From positions 107,387-171,386 of the forward strand of contig CANRWA010000001.1 in the NCBI GenBank assembly GCA_947643415.1: a stretch of 64,000 bases of DNA. Reading direction: 5' to 3'. Numbering within the stretch: the stretch's first letter is position 1; the number at the start of each line of letters is the position of its first letter. Shown in pieces: positions 45,714-54,404 of this stretch. The position numbers were made by a program, and so were the translations under genes. The notes below the pieces were generated by a model, which was given only the letters and a program-made list of their open reading frames with translations, was not told the origin of the DNA and did not search any database. Source of the stretch: an uncultured Clostridia bacterium. Its GTDB lineage: Bacteria; Bacillota; Clostridia; Lachnospirales; Lachnospiraceae.

Positions 45714-46178
45714 CTAACCTCTCCTCCATAATTCATTGATCTCTTCTATCACTATTGGTACAAGTTCTGCCGTCTTTACGGCACACATCACGGTATCATC
45801 TCCTGCGATGGATCCTGCGATCTCTTCGATCCCAAGGGCATCTACTGCCGCCGCCACTGCCATCGCCATACCACTGACTGTCCGGACCACAACCAGATTG
45901 CCCGCCTGCACGATGGACATAATTCCGTCCTGCAGCACCCTGGTATAGCGGTCTGAATAAGCGGGGGGCGGATTCCCCCCATGCTCTGTCACGGCATATT
46001 TGGGTTTTCCATTCCTGCCTGACACCTTCGTTAGGGCAAGTTCCCGGATATCCCTGCTTATCGTAGCCTGGGTCACTTGAAACCCTGCCTCCAACAGGAG
46101 TTTCGCCAGATCCTCCTGGGTTTCTATCTCATACTGGCTGATCAGCTCCAGTATCTTATTCTGTCTTGAACGTTTCAC
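45714..46178 (-). CDS. argR: Arginine repressor ArgR
   Basis: The 154-residue regulator has a winged-helix N-terminal domain (KILELISQYEIETQEDLAKL, seen within residues 8-28; TQATISRDIRELAL) and the C-terminal hexamer and arginine-binding domain with GTIAGDDT-like text (EIAGSIAGDDTVM). GTG 46178 is supported by GGAG. In this operon it is typically the last gene before recN. It would sense arginine and repress arginine synthesis genes elsewhere. Confidence 0.96.
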   Translation of the reverse strand: MKRSRQNKILELISQYEIETQEDLAKLLLEAGFQVTQATISRDIRELALTKVSGRNGKPKYAVTEHGGNPPPAYSDRYTRVLQDGIMSIVQAGNLVVVRTVSGMAMAVAAAVDALGIEEIAGSIAGDDTVMCAVKTAELVPIVIEEINELWRRG

Positions 46179-46198
46179 TATACTGCTCCAATCCCTGA

Positions 46199-47041
46199 TT
46201 AATCTCTGTTCAGTTTACTTCTCATTTTCTCAAAAAAGCTGACATCACCAAGACTTACCATATCAAAAGTTGTCACTGCCTTCTCAATCCAGATAATATC
46301 TCCTGTAGATACCGTCCAGAGCATCTTCCCATCTCCCCTTACAGCAGCCTCATCATGGTATTGTTCTTTGGTCTGCCCCACCTCGATCCGGAGCCTTGTC
46401 TCTGCCGATACCACCAGGCTTCTCTTATTAAGAGAATGGGGGCAGACCGGGGTAATGATCATTGCCTCCATACCTGGTGCAAGGACTGGTCCCGCTGCTG
46501 ATAGGTTATATGCTGTAGAGCCCGTTGGTGTCGATACCAGGATCGCATCAGCAACATAAGTATCCATTAGTTCATTATCCACATATACCCTTGTGGTGAT
46601 CATATGTCCAAAATCCTGTTTGCCTATGATAAATTCATTGACTGCAAGCCTCGCTTCACTGTCATCACCCTGAAGCCTGCCGGTAAGTGCCATCCGTTTC
46701 TCCACCTCATACCTTCCGGCAAGGATACTGTCCAGTGCTTTCTTTATCTTCGGACGCTCTACCTCGGTGAGAAAACCAAGAGTACCAAAATTAACTCCCA
46801 GGATCGGGATTCCTCTCCCGGCAAAATGTTTCGCCGCCTGGATCATGGAACCGTCACCGCCAAGGACGATCACCATGTCAGCCCAGTCCTCCTGTCCTAC
46901 TGTCGCGGACATCTTTTCTATTCTAGCACATTTTCCGTGTTTTTCCAAATACCTTTTTATCTCTTCCGATGTCTCAAAATTTTGTTCTTTCTTTCCACCA
47001 GAAATAATATAAAAATTTGTCACGCACTGCTTTGCCACCAT
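46199..47041 (-). CDS. nadK: NAD kinase
   Basis: The 280-residue kinase makes NADP from NAD. Motifs are VLGGDGSMIQAAK with GGDG, and NPTGSTAYNLSAAGP-like PTGSTAYNLSAAGP. The start is ATG 47041 or the GTG at 47038; GGAGG lies just upstream, and an ATG at 47050 overlaps it. It follows tlyA after 11 bases. Confidence 0.95.
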   Translation of the reverse strand: MVAKQCVTNFYIISGGKKEQNFETSEEIKRYLEKHGKCARIEKMSATVGQEDWADMVIVLGGDGSMIQAAKHFAGRGIPILGVNFGTLGFLTEVERPKIKKALDSILAGRYEVEKRMALTGRLQGDDSEARLAVNEFIIGKQDFGHMITTRVYVDNELMDTYVADAILVSTPTGSTAYNLSAAGPVLAPGMEAMIITPVCPHSLNKRSLVVSAETRLRIEVGQTKEQYHDEAAVRGDGKMLWTVSTGDIIWIEKAVTTFDMVSLGDVSFFEKMRSKLNRD

Positions 47042-47052
47042 AGCCTCCATTC

Positions 47053-47871
47053 CTACAACGTCTCATGCGCTGCCTGTACCAGACGGCAGATCTCCTGCCG
47101 AAGATCATCAGAAACGGCAAAAGACTCCTCTGCACCATTCTCCATATAGAGAAGATACTCAATATTCCCCTCCGGTCCCCGTATCGGTGAGTGGTCAATG
47201 CCGAGGATATGGAAACCAAGTCCTCCCGCATGGCCTATCACCATCTCAATGACCTCCCTGTGAATCTCAGGATCGCGGACAACTCCTTTTTTTCCGACCT
47301 TGTCCCGCCCCGCTTCAAACTGTGGTTTGATCAGGCAGACGATCTGTCCGTTTTCCCGCATCAGCGCCTTCACGGGTGCCAGAACTTTCGTCAGAGAAAT
47401 AAATGCCACGTCCACTGAGACAAAATCCATCTCTTCCCCAATATCCGCCGGCTCCACATAACGGATATTGGTTTTCTCCATAGACTTCACACGTTCATCC
47501 TGGCGCAGCTTCCAGGCAAGCTGGTTCGTTCCCACATCAACAGCATAGACGTAGCGGGCACCATTCTGCAGCATACAGTCTGTGAACCCGCCTGTAGAAG
47601 CCCCCACATCCATACAAATCTTTCCTTCCAGCCGGATGGGAAAGTTCTCCATGGCACGCTCCAGCTTATAGCCGCCCCGGCTGACATATTTCATCTTCTT
47701 ACCCCGGACCTCGATCTTCGCTGTCACAGGAAAGGCTTGTCCTGCCTTATCCTCACGCTGGCCTCCTACAAAAACCTCCCCTGCCATAATGACAGCCTTT
47801 GCCTTTTCCCTGGATTCTGCCAGCCCATTCTTTACCAGCAGGACATCCAGACGTTCCTTCCGCTCTTTCAC
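47053..47871 (-). CDS. tlyA: TlyA-family 16S/23S rRNA 2'-O-methyltransferase
   Basis: The 272-residue protein has an N-terminal S4 RNA-binding domain (RLDVLLVKNGLAESREKAKAV, residues 7-27 region) and an FtsJ-like methyltransferase with the SAM site DVGASTGGFTDCML. KPQFEAGRDKVGKKG is conserved. GTG 47871 starts it, overlapping the dxs stop by four bases. Loss of TlyA gives capreomycin resistance in mycobacteria. Confidence 0.95.
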   Translation of the reverse strand: MKERKERLDVLLVKNGLAESREKAKAVIMAGEVFVGGQREDKAGQAFPVTAKIEVRGKKMKYVSRGGYKLERAMENFPIRLEGKICMDVGASTGGFTDCMLQNGARYVYAVDVGTNQLAWKLRQDERVKSMEKTNIRYVEPADIGEEMDFVSVDVAFISLTKVLAPVKALMRENGQIVCLIKPQFEAGRDKVGKKGVVRDPEIHREVIEMVIGHAGGLGFHILGIDHSPIRGPEGNIEYLLYMENGAEESFAVSDDLRQEICRLVQAAHETL

Positions 47872-49739
47872 CGCTTAACTTCCCTTTCTATCTTTCCTGC
47901 CACCGAAATAGCATCCATTCCATATTTCTCATATAATTCCTCCGGTGAACCATGTTCGATAAAAACATCTGGCAGACAGATGGGAATGCAGTTCTTTCCC
48001 TGCCAGCCATGGCACTGCAGGAATGCCTGTATCCTCTCTGAAAACCCTCCACTGTACACATTATCCTCCATAGTCACCACTACAGAATGCCTCCCTGCAA
48101 GATTTTCTACGAGCGCCTCATCAAATGGCTTCACAAAACGCATATTGACCACGGTCGGATAAATATTGGATTTCCCCAGAAACTCTGCTGCTAAAAGCGC
48201 TGTCTCCACCATATTGCCGACAGCGAGGATCAGAACCTCTTTTCCCTCCTGCAGTATTTCTGCTTTTCCAAAATCAAAAATGGTATGCTTTTTCCCATAC
48301 TCAAATGCTGCCCCGCGGGGATACCGTATCACAACCGGCGCCGCCATATGATACATGGCATAATTCAAGGACTCCTTCAATTCCTCCCCATCCATAGGGG
48401 ATAAGACCGTGACACCAGGGATTGATGAGAGATAGGACAAATCAAAGATACCCTGATGCGTCTCTCCATCTTTCCCCACAATGCCGCTTCTGTCCAGTGT
48501 GATGATGACTGGCAGTTCATTAATACAGACATCATGAAGAAGCTGGTCATAGGCACGCTGCATAAAGGTAGAATAAAGAGAGACGATGGGCCTCAGCCCT
48601 CCGGCAGCAAGCCCGGCGGCAAATGTCACAGCATGCTCCTCTGCGATCCCCACATCATAGAAACGCTCCGGATACTGTTCGGAAAATCCACGCAGGCCGG
48701 TTCCGTCTGGCATTGCCGCACAGACAGACACCATATTCTCCTCTTTTGCCGCATTCTCGGTTATCCACTGTCCAAAGATCTCTGTATAGGTGACAGAATG
48801 ATCTGGCTCTGGTTCGCCACTCCGGATATCAAATGCCCCCACACCATGAAAGATATCTGGTTTCTTCTCTGCCGGCTTATATCCTTTTCCCTTCTTTGTC
48901 AGTACATGCACCAGTACTGGCTGGTCATGGATGGATGATGCCGTACGGAAAGCCGTCACCATCTCGTCAATGTTGTGCCCATCTACCGGTCCGATATAGA
49001 TCAGCCCCATATCTTCAAAAAGCATGCCGGAGATAAATAAATGTTTCAGGGAGGATTTTGCTTTCCTGATATGCCGTGTGATGGGCTGCCCCAGATTCGG
49101 GATGCGGTCCAGGGCATTCTCTACATTTACTTTGAGATCCCGGTACTTCCGGTTCGCCCGGATCTTTCCCAGATAATTTGACATGCCTCCCACATTCTTC
49201 GCTATGGACATCTTATTGTCATTCAGGACGATGACCATATTGGAGTTCAGCGCCGCCGCATTATTCAGCGCCTCAAATGCCATTCCTCCGGAAAGTGCCC
49301 CATCCCCGATGACAGCAAATACCTTTTCATCTGTCCCTTTCAGGTCCCTTGCCTTCGCCAGCCCCAGTGCCACCGAGATAGAGGTAGAACTGTGCCCGGT
49401 ATCAAAGGTGTCGCTTGCATTTTCCCTGACTTTCGGAAAACCGCTGATGCCTCCCATGCACCGGAGTGTGTCAAAAACATCCGCCCTGCCTGTCAAAAGC
49501 TTATGGACATAAGACTGATGCCCCACATCCCACACAAGCTTATCCTTCGGAAAATCAAGGCAAAGATGCAGTGCCATGGTAAGCTCCACTGCCCCCAGAT
49601 TGGATGCCAGATGCCCGCCTGTCCGGCTCACACTCCGCACCAGTTTAAGCCGGATCTCCTTTGCCAGTGCCCGGTAATCTTTCGGATCAATATTTTTGAT
49701 ATCATTTTCTTTGATGATCTTGTCCAGTAATTCACTCAC
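47868..49739 (-). CDS. dxs: 1-deoxy-D-xylulose-5-phosphate synthase
   Basis: The 623-residue, thiamine-dependent enzyme makes DXP from pyruvate and glyceraldehyde-3-phosphate, the first step of the MEP isoprenoid pathway. The ThDP motif GDGALSGGMAFEALNNA continues to LNDNKMSI, the pyrimidine-site Glu is in VGIAEEHAV, and DRSGIVGKDGETHQG is conserved. GTG 49739 has GAGGA ahead. It sits between ispA and tlyA. Confidence 0.97.
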   Translation of the reverse strand: MSELLDKIIKENDIKNIDPKDYRALAKEIRLKLVRSVSRTGGHLASNLGAVELTMALHLCLDFPKDKLVWDVGHQSYVHKLLTGRADVFDTLRCMGGISGFPKVRENASDTFDTGHSSTSISVALGLAKARDLKGTDEKVFAVIGDGALSGGMAFEALNNAAALNSNMVIVLNDNKMSIAKNVGGMSNYLGKIRANRKYRDLKVNVENALDRIPNLGQPITRHIRKAKSSLKHLFISGMLFEDMGLIYIGPVDGHNIDEMVTAFRTASSIHDQPVLVHVLTKKGKGYKPAEKKPDIFHGVGAFDIRSGEPEPDHSVTYTEIFGQWITENAAKEENMVSVCAAMPDGTGLRGFSEQYPERFYDVGIAEEHAVTFAAGLAAGGLRPIVSLYSTFMQRAYDQLLHDVCINELPVIITLDRSGIVGKDGETHQGIFDLSYLSSIPGVTVLSPMDGEELKESLNYAMYHMAAPVVIRYPRGAAFEYGKKHTIFDFGKAEILQEGKEVLILAVGNMVETALLAAEFLGKSNIYPTVVNMRFVKPFDEALVENLAGRHSVVVTMEDNVYSGGFSERIQAFLQCHGWQGKNCIPICLPDVFIEHGSPEELYEKYGMDAISVAGKIEREVKR

Positions 49740-49753
49740 TTTTGTATCCTCTT

Positions 49754-50653
49754 TTACTTTTCTCTGTCTACCAGTGATGCCATGAGCTCATGGAGAAACC
49801 GCTTTTCTTCCGGTTCTTCTGTCTGCATATGATCCAGCCTCTCCAGTGCACGTTCTGTATATTCCCTAACCCTGCGCCTGCTCTCCTCCATCCCATGCAT
49901 CGTCACAAAAGTAGACTTTTCATTTTTTTCATCACTATGTACTGGCTTTCCGAGTTTCTCCTCATCACCAGCCACATCCAGTATATCGTCCTGAATCTGG
50001 AAAGCGATACCAAGATCTGTTCCTATGCTCTCTGCCGTATCAAGTTCTTCCTCCGATGCCCCTGCCAATACAGCACCGATCATAAGACTGCCTTCAATGA
50101 GTGCTGCCGTCTTATTTTTATAGACATAATATAATGTAGCTTCATCGACAAACTGTCCATTATTCTCTACATCCACAACCTGTCCGCCCACCATGCCATA
50201 GATGCCTGCCTTATGGCCCAGGATTTGAAGTGCCCTTGCAACCTTCCGGTTGTCTGTCCCACTGTCAAATGCCCAGAATGCAGATTCATAAGCAAGGTTC
50301 AACAGGGCATCCCCCGTGAGAATCCCCATATCTTCCCCATATTTTTTATGCGTTGTGAGTTTTCCCCGGCGGTAGTCATCATTATCCATCGCCGGCAGGT
50401 CATCGTGGACAAGTGAATAGGTATGGATCATCTCTATCGCCATCATAAAGGGACGTATGGCAGATTCATCATTCCCACCCATGATGCGGTACATCTCATA
50501 CATAAAAAGTGGGCGAAGCCGTTTTCCTCCCGCCTGCAGGCTATAATTTACTGCCTCCAGCACTGTCTCCGGATATCCGGTCTCCTCTGGCATAAAGGGA
50601 CGGAATCCCTCTTCGACCTCTCTCGTTCTCTGAGCCAGGGTCTCTTTATTCAT
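49754..50653 (-). CDS. ispA: Polyprenyl (farnesyl/geranyl) diphosphate synthase
   Basis: The 299-residue prenyltransferase has the first aspartate-rich motif VHDDLPAMDNDD and second QIQDDILDVAGD, both with catalytic magnesium ligands, and KTGRLI-like region replaced by KTAALIEGS. It makes C15 for undecaprenyl and quinone side chains. ATG 50653 overlaps the xseB stop by eight bases. Confidence 0.96.
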   Translation of the reverse strand: MNKETLAQRTREVEEGFRPFMPEETGYPETVLEAVNYSLQAGGKRLRPLFMYEMYRIMGGNDESAIRPFMMAIEMIHTYSLVHDDLPAMDNDDYRRGKLTTHKKYGEDMGILTGDALLNLAYESAFWAFDSGTDNRKVARALQILGHKAGIYGMVGGQVVDVENNGQFVDEATLYYVYKNKTAALIEGSLMIGAVLAGASEEELDTAESIGTDLGIAFQIQDDILDVAGDEEKLGKPVHSDEKNEKSTFVTMHGMEESRRRVREYTERALERLDHMQTEEPEEKRFLHELMASLVDREK

Positions 50654-50834
50654 CTACATCATCCCCCATCAGAATCTGTATCTTCTTCTCCACCTGATCG
50701 ATGGCTTTATTTCCTTCTTTGACATATTTCATTCCTTCTGAAAAACACTGATAAGATTCCTCCAGAGACAGCCTCTCCTGTTCCATCTTCTTTACGGTAT
50801 CCTCCAGCTTGTCCATAATCTCTTCCAGTTCCAC
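50646..50834 (-). CDS. xseB: Exodeoxyribonuclease VII small subunit
   Basis: The 62-residue helical protein matches XseB (LEDTVKKMEQERLSLEESY). With XseA it degrades single-stranded DNA. It starts with GTG sharing one base with the xseA stop (TAGTG). Confidence 0.94.
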   Translation of the reverse strand: MELEEIMDKLEDTVKKMEQERLSLEESYQCFSEGMKYVKEGNKAIDQVEKKIQILMGDDVDE

Positions 50835-52054
50835 TATTTTCCTCCCTTCCCGGATGGTGTGATCTCCCTCACCTCAGCCGTCACCATGCCATCTGCAAAT
50901 GTCACACAGACTTCCTCACCTTTCTTCACCCTGTGTACCGAATCGATCATATTCTGATCCTTGTCCGACACATAAGCATATCCACTCGCCAGTTTTTTAA
51001 GTGGGCTGACACTGTCAAGACGCCCCGCAAGAAGGGCGAATTCATGTTTTTTGTCCCTGCAGGCCTGCCTGATGACAACACACAGCCTGTCCTCCAGATT
51101 CATAAGCCGCTGTCTCTGCTCCCGGATCTGATGCTCCGGGTGACAGCTTTTCAGCTTCGCCTCAAGAAAGGATAATCTCTCACTGTAAGTCTCGATCTGA
51201 CGCAGAATGCTCCTTGCCAGACGGTCCTCATAATCATATAGTTCCTCCAATACCTGCCGCACATCATATACCGCAAGTTCTGCCGCCGCCGAGGGAGTAG
51301 GCGCCCGAAGGTCTGCCACAAAATCTGTAATAGTAAAATCTGTCTCATGTCCCACTGCTGAGATCACCGGGGTCCGGCAGGCAAAGACAGCATCTGCTAC
51401 GATTTCTTCATTAAAAGCCCACAGGTCCTCCATGGAGCCGCCGCCCCGTCCGACAATGATCACATCTACCTTCGCCTCATCCAGTGTCTGGATCCCTGCG
51501 GCGATGGTCTCTGCCGCCCCCTCTCCCTGCACCTTCGCCGGATACAGGATCAACTGCACATATGGATTGCGCCTTGTGGAAATATTGATCATATCCTGCA
51601 CTGCCGCCCCGGTCTGTGCTGTCACGATCCCAACTCGTTTCACATACTTTGGAATCGGCAGCTTACGGTCCGGGTCAAAATAACCGGCAGATTCCAGCTT
51701 CTTCTTTAATTGTTCATACCGCTCCGCAAGAATTCCATCCCCTGCCAGAACGATCTTCTTCGCATATAACTGATACTTTCCGTCTCTCTCATAAACATTG
51801 ATGGATCCTCCCACAATGATCTCCTGCCCGTTTTCCATCGTGAAACCAAGTCCCTTCCGGTCCCCGCGGAACATCACACAGGCAAGCTGTGACCCCTCGT
51901 CCTTAACCGTAAAATAAATATGCCCAGAGCTATGATATTTGCAATTGGATATCTCGCCTTTTACAAATACAACCGACAGGGCATATTCGTTTGAAAACAT
52001 ATTTTTAATATACTGGTTTACAGAAGAGACGGAATACACTTTTCCTCTATTCAT
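50834..52054 (-). CDS. xseA: Exodeoxyribonuclease VII large subunit
   Basis: The 406-residue nuclease subunit has an N-terminal OB fold (KGEISNCKYHSSGHIYFTVKD begins it), the catalytic core VGIVTAQTGAAVQDMI and DVIIVGRGGGSMEDLWAFN, a long coiled-coil (about 260-340) and the end GYAYVSDKDQN. The ATG overlaps the nusB stop by eight bases. It works in DNA repair with XseB. Confidence 0.96.
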   Translation of the reverse strand: MNRGKVYSVSSVNQYIKNMFSNEYALSVVFVKGEISNCKYHSSGHIYFTVKDEGSQLACVMFRGDRKGLGFTMENGQEIIVGGSINVYERDGKYQLYAKKIVLAGDGILAERYEQLKKKLESAGYFDPDRKLPIPKYVKRVGIVTAQTGAAVQDMINISTRRNPYVQLILYPAKVQGEGAAETIAAGIQTLDEAKVDVIIVGRGGGSMEDLWAFNEEIVADAVFACRTPVISAVGHETDFTITDFVADLRAPTPSAAAELAVYDVRQVLEELYDYEDRLARSILRQIETYSERLSFLEAKLKSCHPEHQIREQRQRLMNLEDRLCVVIRQACRDKKHEFALLAGRLDSVSPLKKLASGYAYVSDKDQNMIDSVHRVKKGEEVCVTFADGMVTAEVREITPSGKGGK

Positions 52055-52445
52055 TTACTATTTTCCCCAGAATTCCATTGACAAAAGCAGAACCATTGTC
52101 CTCACCGTACTGCTTTGCCAGTTCTACCGCTTCATTGACCGCAACACCTACTGGTACACTGTCATCATACAGTGCCTCGTAGACCGCCAGGCGCAGAAGC
52201 GCCAGTTCTGCTTTTGCGATCCGGTCAATCTTCCATCCCCGCGAATGGGAAGATATCTTCTCATCAATCTCCGGCAGGTACCGGATCAGTGCATCCAGCT
52301 TATCCAGAATCTCCTGGTTTTCTTCTTCTTTCAGCATTTTCTCCTGCAGAAAATTATCCCTCTGTTCAGTAAACTCCTCTGCCGGATAAAATTCATTCTG
52401 AAACACCAGACAGAAAAGGTACTCTCTCATCTCTCGCCTTGTCAT
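52047..52445 (-). CDS. nusB: Transcription antitermination factor NusB
   Basis: The 132-residue helical protein (REMREYLFCLVFQNEF, LIRYLPEIDEKI, LALLRLAVYEALYDDSVPVGV in part, FVNGILGKIV) is NusB, which helps rRNA antitermination with NusE. ATG 52445 is preferred to 52457 because GAGGA is then upstream. Confidence 0.94.
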   Translation of the reverse strand: MTRREMREYLFCLVFQNEFYPAEEFTEQRDNFLQEKMLKEEENQEILDKLDALIRYLPEIDEKISSHSRGWKIDRIAKAELALLRLAVYEALYDDSVPVGVAVNEAVELAKQYGEDNGSAFVNGILGKIVNE

Positions 52446-52473
52446 CACAATCCTCATTTCTGCTCAGGCACCA

Positions 52474-52851
52474 TCAGTCCTTATTATCAACCTCAACTCC
52501 GGCAATCCTTACATTCACTGCTGTCACTCTCAACCCCGTCATGGAATTGATCGCCTGTGCCACTTTCTCCTGAACCTGTGCACAAGCCTTTGGAATATTG
52601 TATCCATATTTCATATTGATGGCAAGATCGACTTTCACAGTATCGTCATTCACCTCTACCTTAACACCCTTCGAGAGATTCCTGACACCGAACTTTCCTG
52701 CCAGTTCATTCTTAAATCCACCTGCCATGGACTCCACACCTTCAACCTCCGATGCCGATATCCCCGCAATGCTGGAGACAACTTCATTTGCAATCTGCAC
52801 CTCTCCGATCCCGGACTGGTTTTCAAATGTATCACGGTTGTTTTCTGTCAT
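52474..52851 (-). CDS. Asp23/Gls24-family envelope stress protein
   Basis: The 125-residue protein has the Asp23 pattern: IANEVVSSIAGISASEVEGV, DTVKVDLAINMKYGYNIP and VTAVNVRIAGVEV. Such proteins associate with the membrane and cell envelope, and a copy beside nusB is usual in Bacillota. It is the spacer between spoIIIAH and nusB. Confidence 0.93.
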   Translation of the reverse strand: MTENNRDTFENQSGIGEVQIANEVVSSIAGISASEVEGVESMAGGFKNELAGKFGVRNLSKGVKVEVNDDTVKVDLAINMKYGYNIPKACAQVQEKVAQAINSMTGLRVTAVNVRIAGVEVDNKD

Positions 52852-52918
52852 GACTTTGGTACCTCCTGTTCATATGATAGTCTCATATAACTATTATTTT
52901 CTTATTATAGCAGATTTA

Positions 52919-53593
52919 TTACTTTTTGCCAACAGGAGAAATCACAATTTTATCAGCCGCACATTCTGTCTTGCGTTTCACTACATCCTCAATCTGGGCG
53001 ATCTGCTGTTCTGTCAGCTCCTGGGCATTCACCACCACATCCACACTATCGTCCAGTATTGTGACAACTGCTTCATTAAATCCTTTCGCCGCCAGTAGAT
53101 TCTCTGTGGCAGTTTCCTTCTCACTGACATCTGTCATGTTCATGATCTCATTCATCGCCTTCTGTTTCTGTGCATCTGTAGCATTCTCATTGTTGACAAG
53201 CTGTGTCAGGGTATCTTTGTTCTTCGCCCTTGTCTGCTCACGGGACAACTTCGCCTCTTCAAAATAGTTCTTCGTCACTGTGTTGCTCACCAGCACAGCT
53301 TCTCCGGCATTCTCCCTGGATGCAAGTTCCCCGGAGGAATCCTTTGTCACTTTCTCCTGTGTCTGGCTGTCATCTGCCTGGGCAGCCGCCACTGACACTC
53401 CGCTGGCAGAGTCTCCCCCATCCAGAACGATATCTTCATCGGAGATATCCGCCACCTCTTCATCATGTACAACCTCGTTCTCCGTGGTCATACTAAGTTC
53501 ATCCCGCTCTGTCATACTTAAGTACCCGGCCATTGCCACCATGACAACAAGCCCTGTGATAATAATCTGGTTTTTGCGCAAAAGTTTCTTCAC
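52919..53593 (-). CDS. spoIIIAH: Stage III sporulation protein AH
   Basis: The 224-residue mother-cell membrane protein has one helix (about 8-24), a charged extracellular linker and the SpoIIIAH C-terminal EscJ/YscJ-like domain (VTKNYFEEAKLSREQTRAKN; the first 20 are shown). SpoIIIAH pairs with forespore SpoIIQ across the engulfed space. GTG 53593 overlaps spoIIIAG by four bases. The linker is longer and more acidic than in Bacillus. Confidence 0.94.
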   Translation of the reverse strand: MKKLLRKNQIIITGLVVMVAMAGYLSMTERDELSMTTENEVVHDEEVADISDEDIVLDGGDSASGVSVAAAQADDSQTQEKVTKDSSGELASRENAGEAVLVSNTVTKNYFEEAKLSREQTRAKNKDTLTQLVNNENATDAQKQKAMNEIMNMTDVSEKETATENLLAAKGFNEAVVTILDDSVDVVVNAQELTEQQIAQIEDVVKRKTECAADKIVISPVGKK

Positions 53594-54129
53594 TCCTTTG
53601 CCTCCTTACTCTTCATTATTTTAATTTTATGACTCTCAATCTGAAATAATGCACTGACTGCCTCGGTAATTTCTCTTTTTACCCCTGCATCCGCACCTCC
53701 GTCGCACACTATCACCACTCCCTCCAGTTCCGGTTCCTTTTCCTGGATGACATAAGGAGATGAATTTCTCTCACTGTCCTCAATGAGTACAGTCTGTTCC
53801 TCCGTATCATTCCCCCTGTCTGTATTATCCTTCAGTGTCACTTTTTCGTTAGACGCCTTCAGCGTCAGCATGACTTCCACATTCCCCACCCCCTCCACAC
53901 GCCGAAGGATCTCTGTGAGTTCCTGCTTCATCTTCTCCCTGTACTGTGTCTGCCGCGCCGTTATATCCGGTTCCTGAGCAGTGGCCTCCTTCGTTTCTTT
54001 ATTCCCACCGCTCCCACTAAAAGATACGCCAGAGGAAAAGAGGATTAGTAACACCCCGCATAGAACGACAACCCCCAGACGCATAGGCCCCGCTTTCTGT
54101 ATCAGTTTCTTAATCTCTTCCATCTTCAT
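53590..54129 (-). CDS. spoIIIAG: Stage III sporulation protein AG
   Basis: The 179-residue protein has one membrane helix (about 12-32), a linker and a ring-building motif domain (RVEGVGNVEVMLTLKAS; then EPELEGVVIVCDGGADAGV), the RBM that forms the SpoIIIAG ring in the feeding-tube channel. ATG 54129 is used because GGAGGAG lies five bases ahead; it overlaps spoIIIAF by 20 bases. The long upstream extension is the AF frame read wrongly. Confidence 0.93.
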   Translation of the reverse strand: MKMEEIKKLIQKAGPMRLGVVVLCGVLLILFSSGVSFSGSGGNKETKEATAQEPDITARQTQYREKMKQELTEILRRVEGVGNVEVMLTLKASNEKVTLKDNTDRGNDTEEQTVLIEDSERNSSPYVIQEKEPELEGVVIVCDGGADAGVKREITEAVSALFQIESHKIKIMKSKEAKE

Positions 54130-54346
54130 AATACTCCTCCTGAACAGTAAGGTCTGTCCACTGGCGAAGGTCAATTCCCTTATCCAGCAGACGGAAAATA
54201 GGCGACACCACCAGCACAATAATGATGAGACCCACCGCATACTGCAGATACTTCTTATACTCTGTTCCTGAAAAAATATTTGTTACCAGCGTAGATACCA
54301 GTATAAATACCGTTACCCTCTGCACCATTGAAAGAATCTCCTGCAT
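54110..54346 (-). CDS. spoIIIAF: Short SpoIIIAF-like membrane protein
   Basis: The 78-residue protein contains two membrane helices (about 8-28 and 34-56; YKKYLQYAVGLIIIVLVV) as in the N-terminus of SpoIIIAF, and then ends with an acidic stretch. Bacillus SpoIIIAF is about 200 residues, with a cytosolic domain after the helices; that domain is absent, and the downstream DNA is taken by spoIIIAG. No frameshifted remnant was seen. ATG 54346 follows AAAGGAGG. Confidence 0.8.
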   Translation of the reverse strand: MQEILSMVQRVTVFILVSTLVTNIFSGTEYKKYLQYAVGLIIIVLVVSPIFRLLDKGIDLRQWTDLTVQEEYYEDGRD

Positions 54347-54363
54347 CTCCCCCTCCTTTCCCA

Positions 54364-54382
54364 CCGCACAGGCGGCAATATT
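54364..54382 (-). repeat. Lone 19-bp repeat arm between spoIIIAE and spoIIIAF
   Basis: AATATTGCCGCCTGTGCGG on the minus strand matches the arm of the 35741-35842 inverted repeat at 17 of 19 bases. It lies in the gap between spoIIIAE and spoIIIAF. No partner arm is nearby. Confidence 0.5.
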
Positions 54383-54404
54383 TTCATTACTTTGTCATAC
54401 ATAA

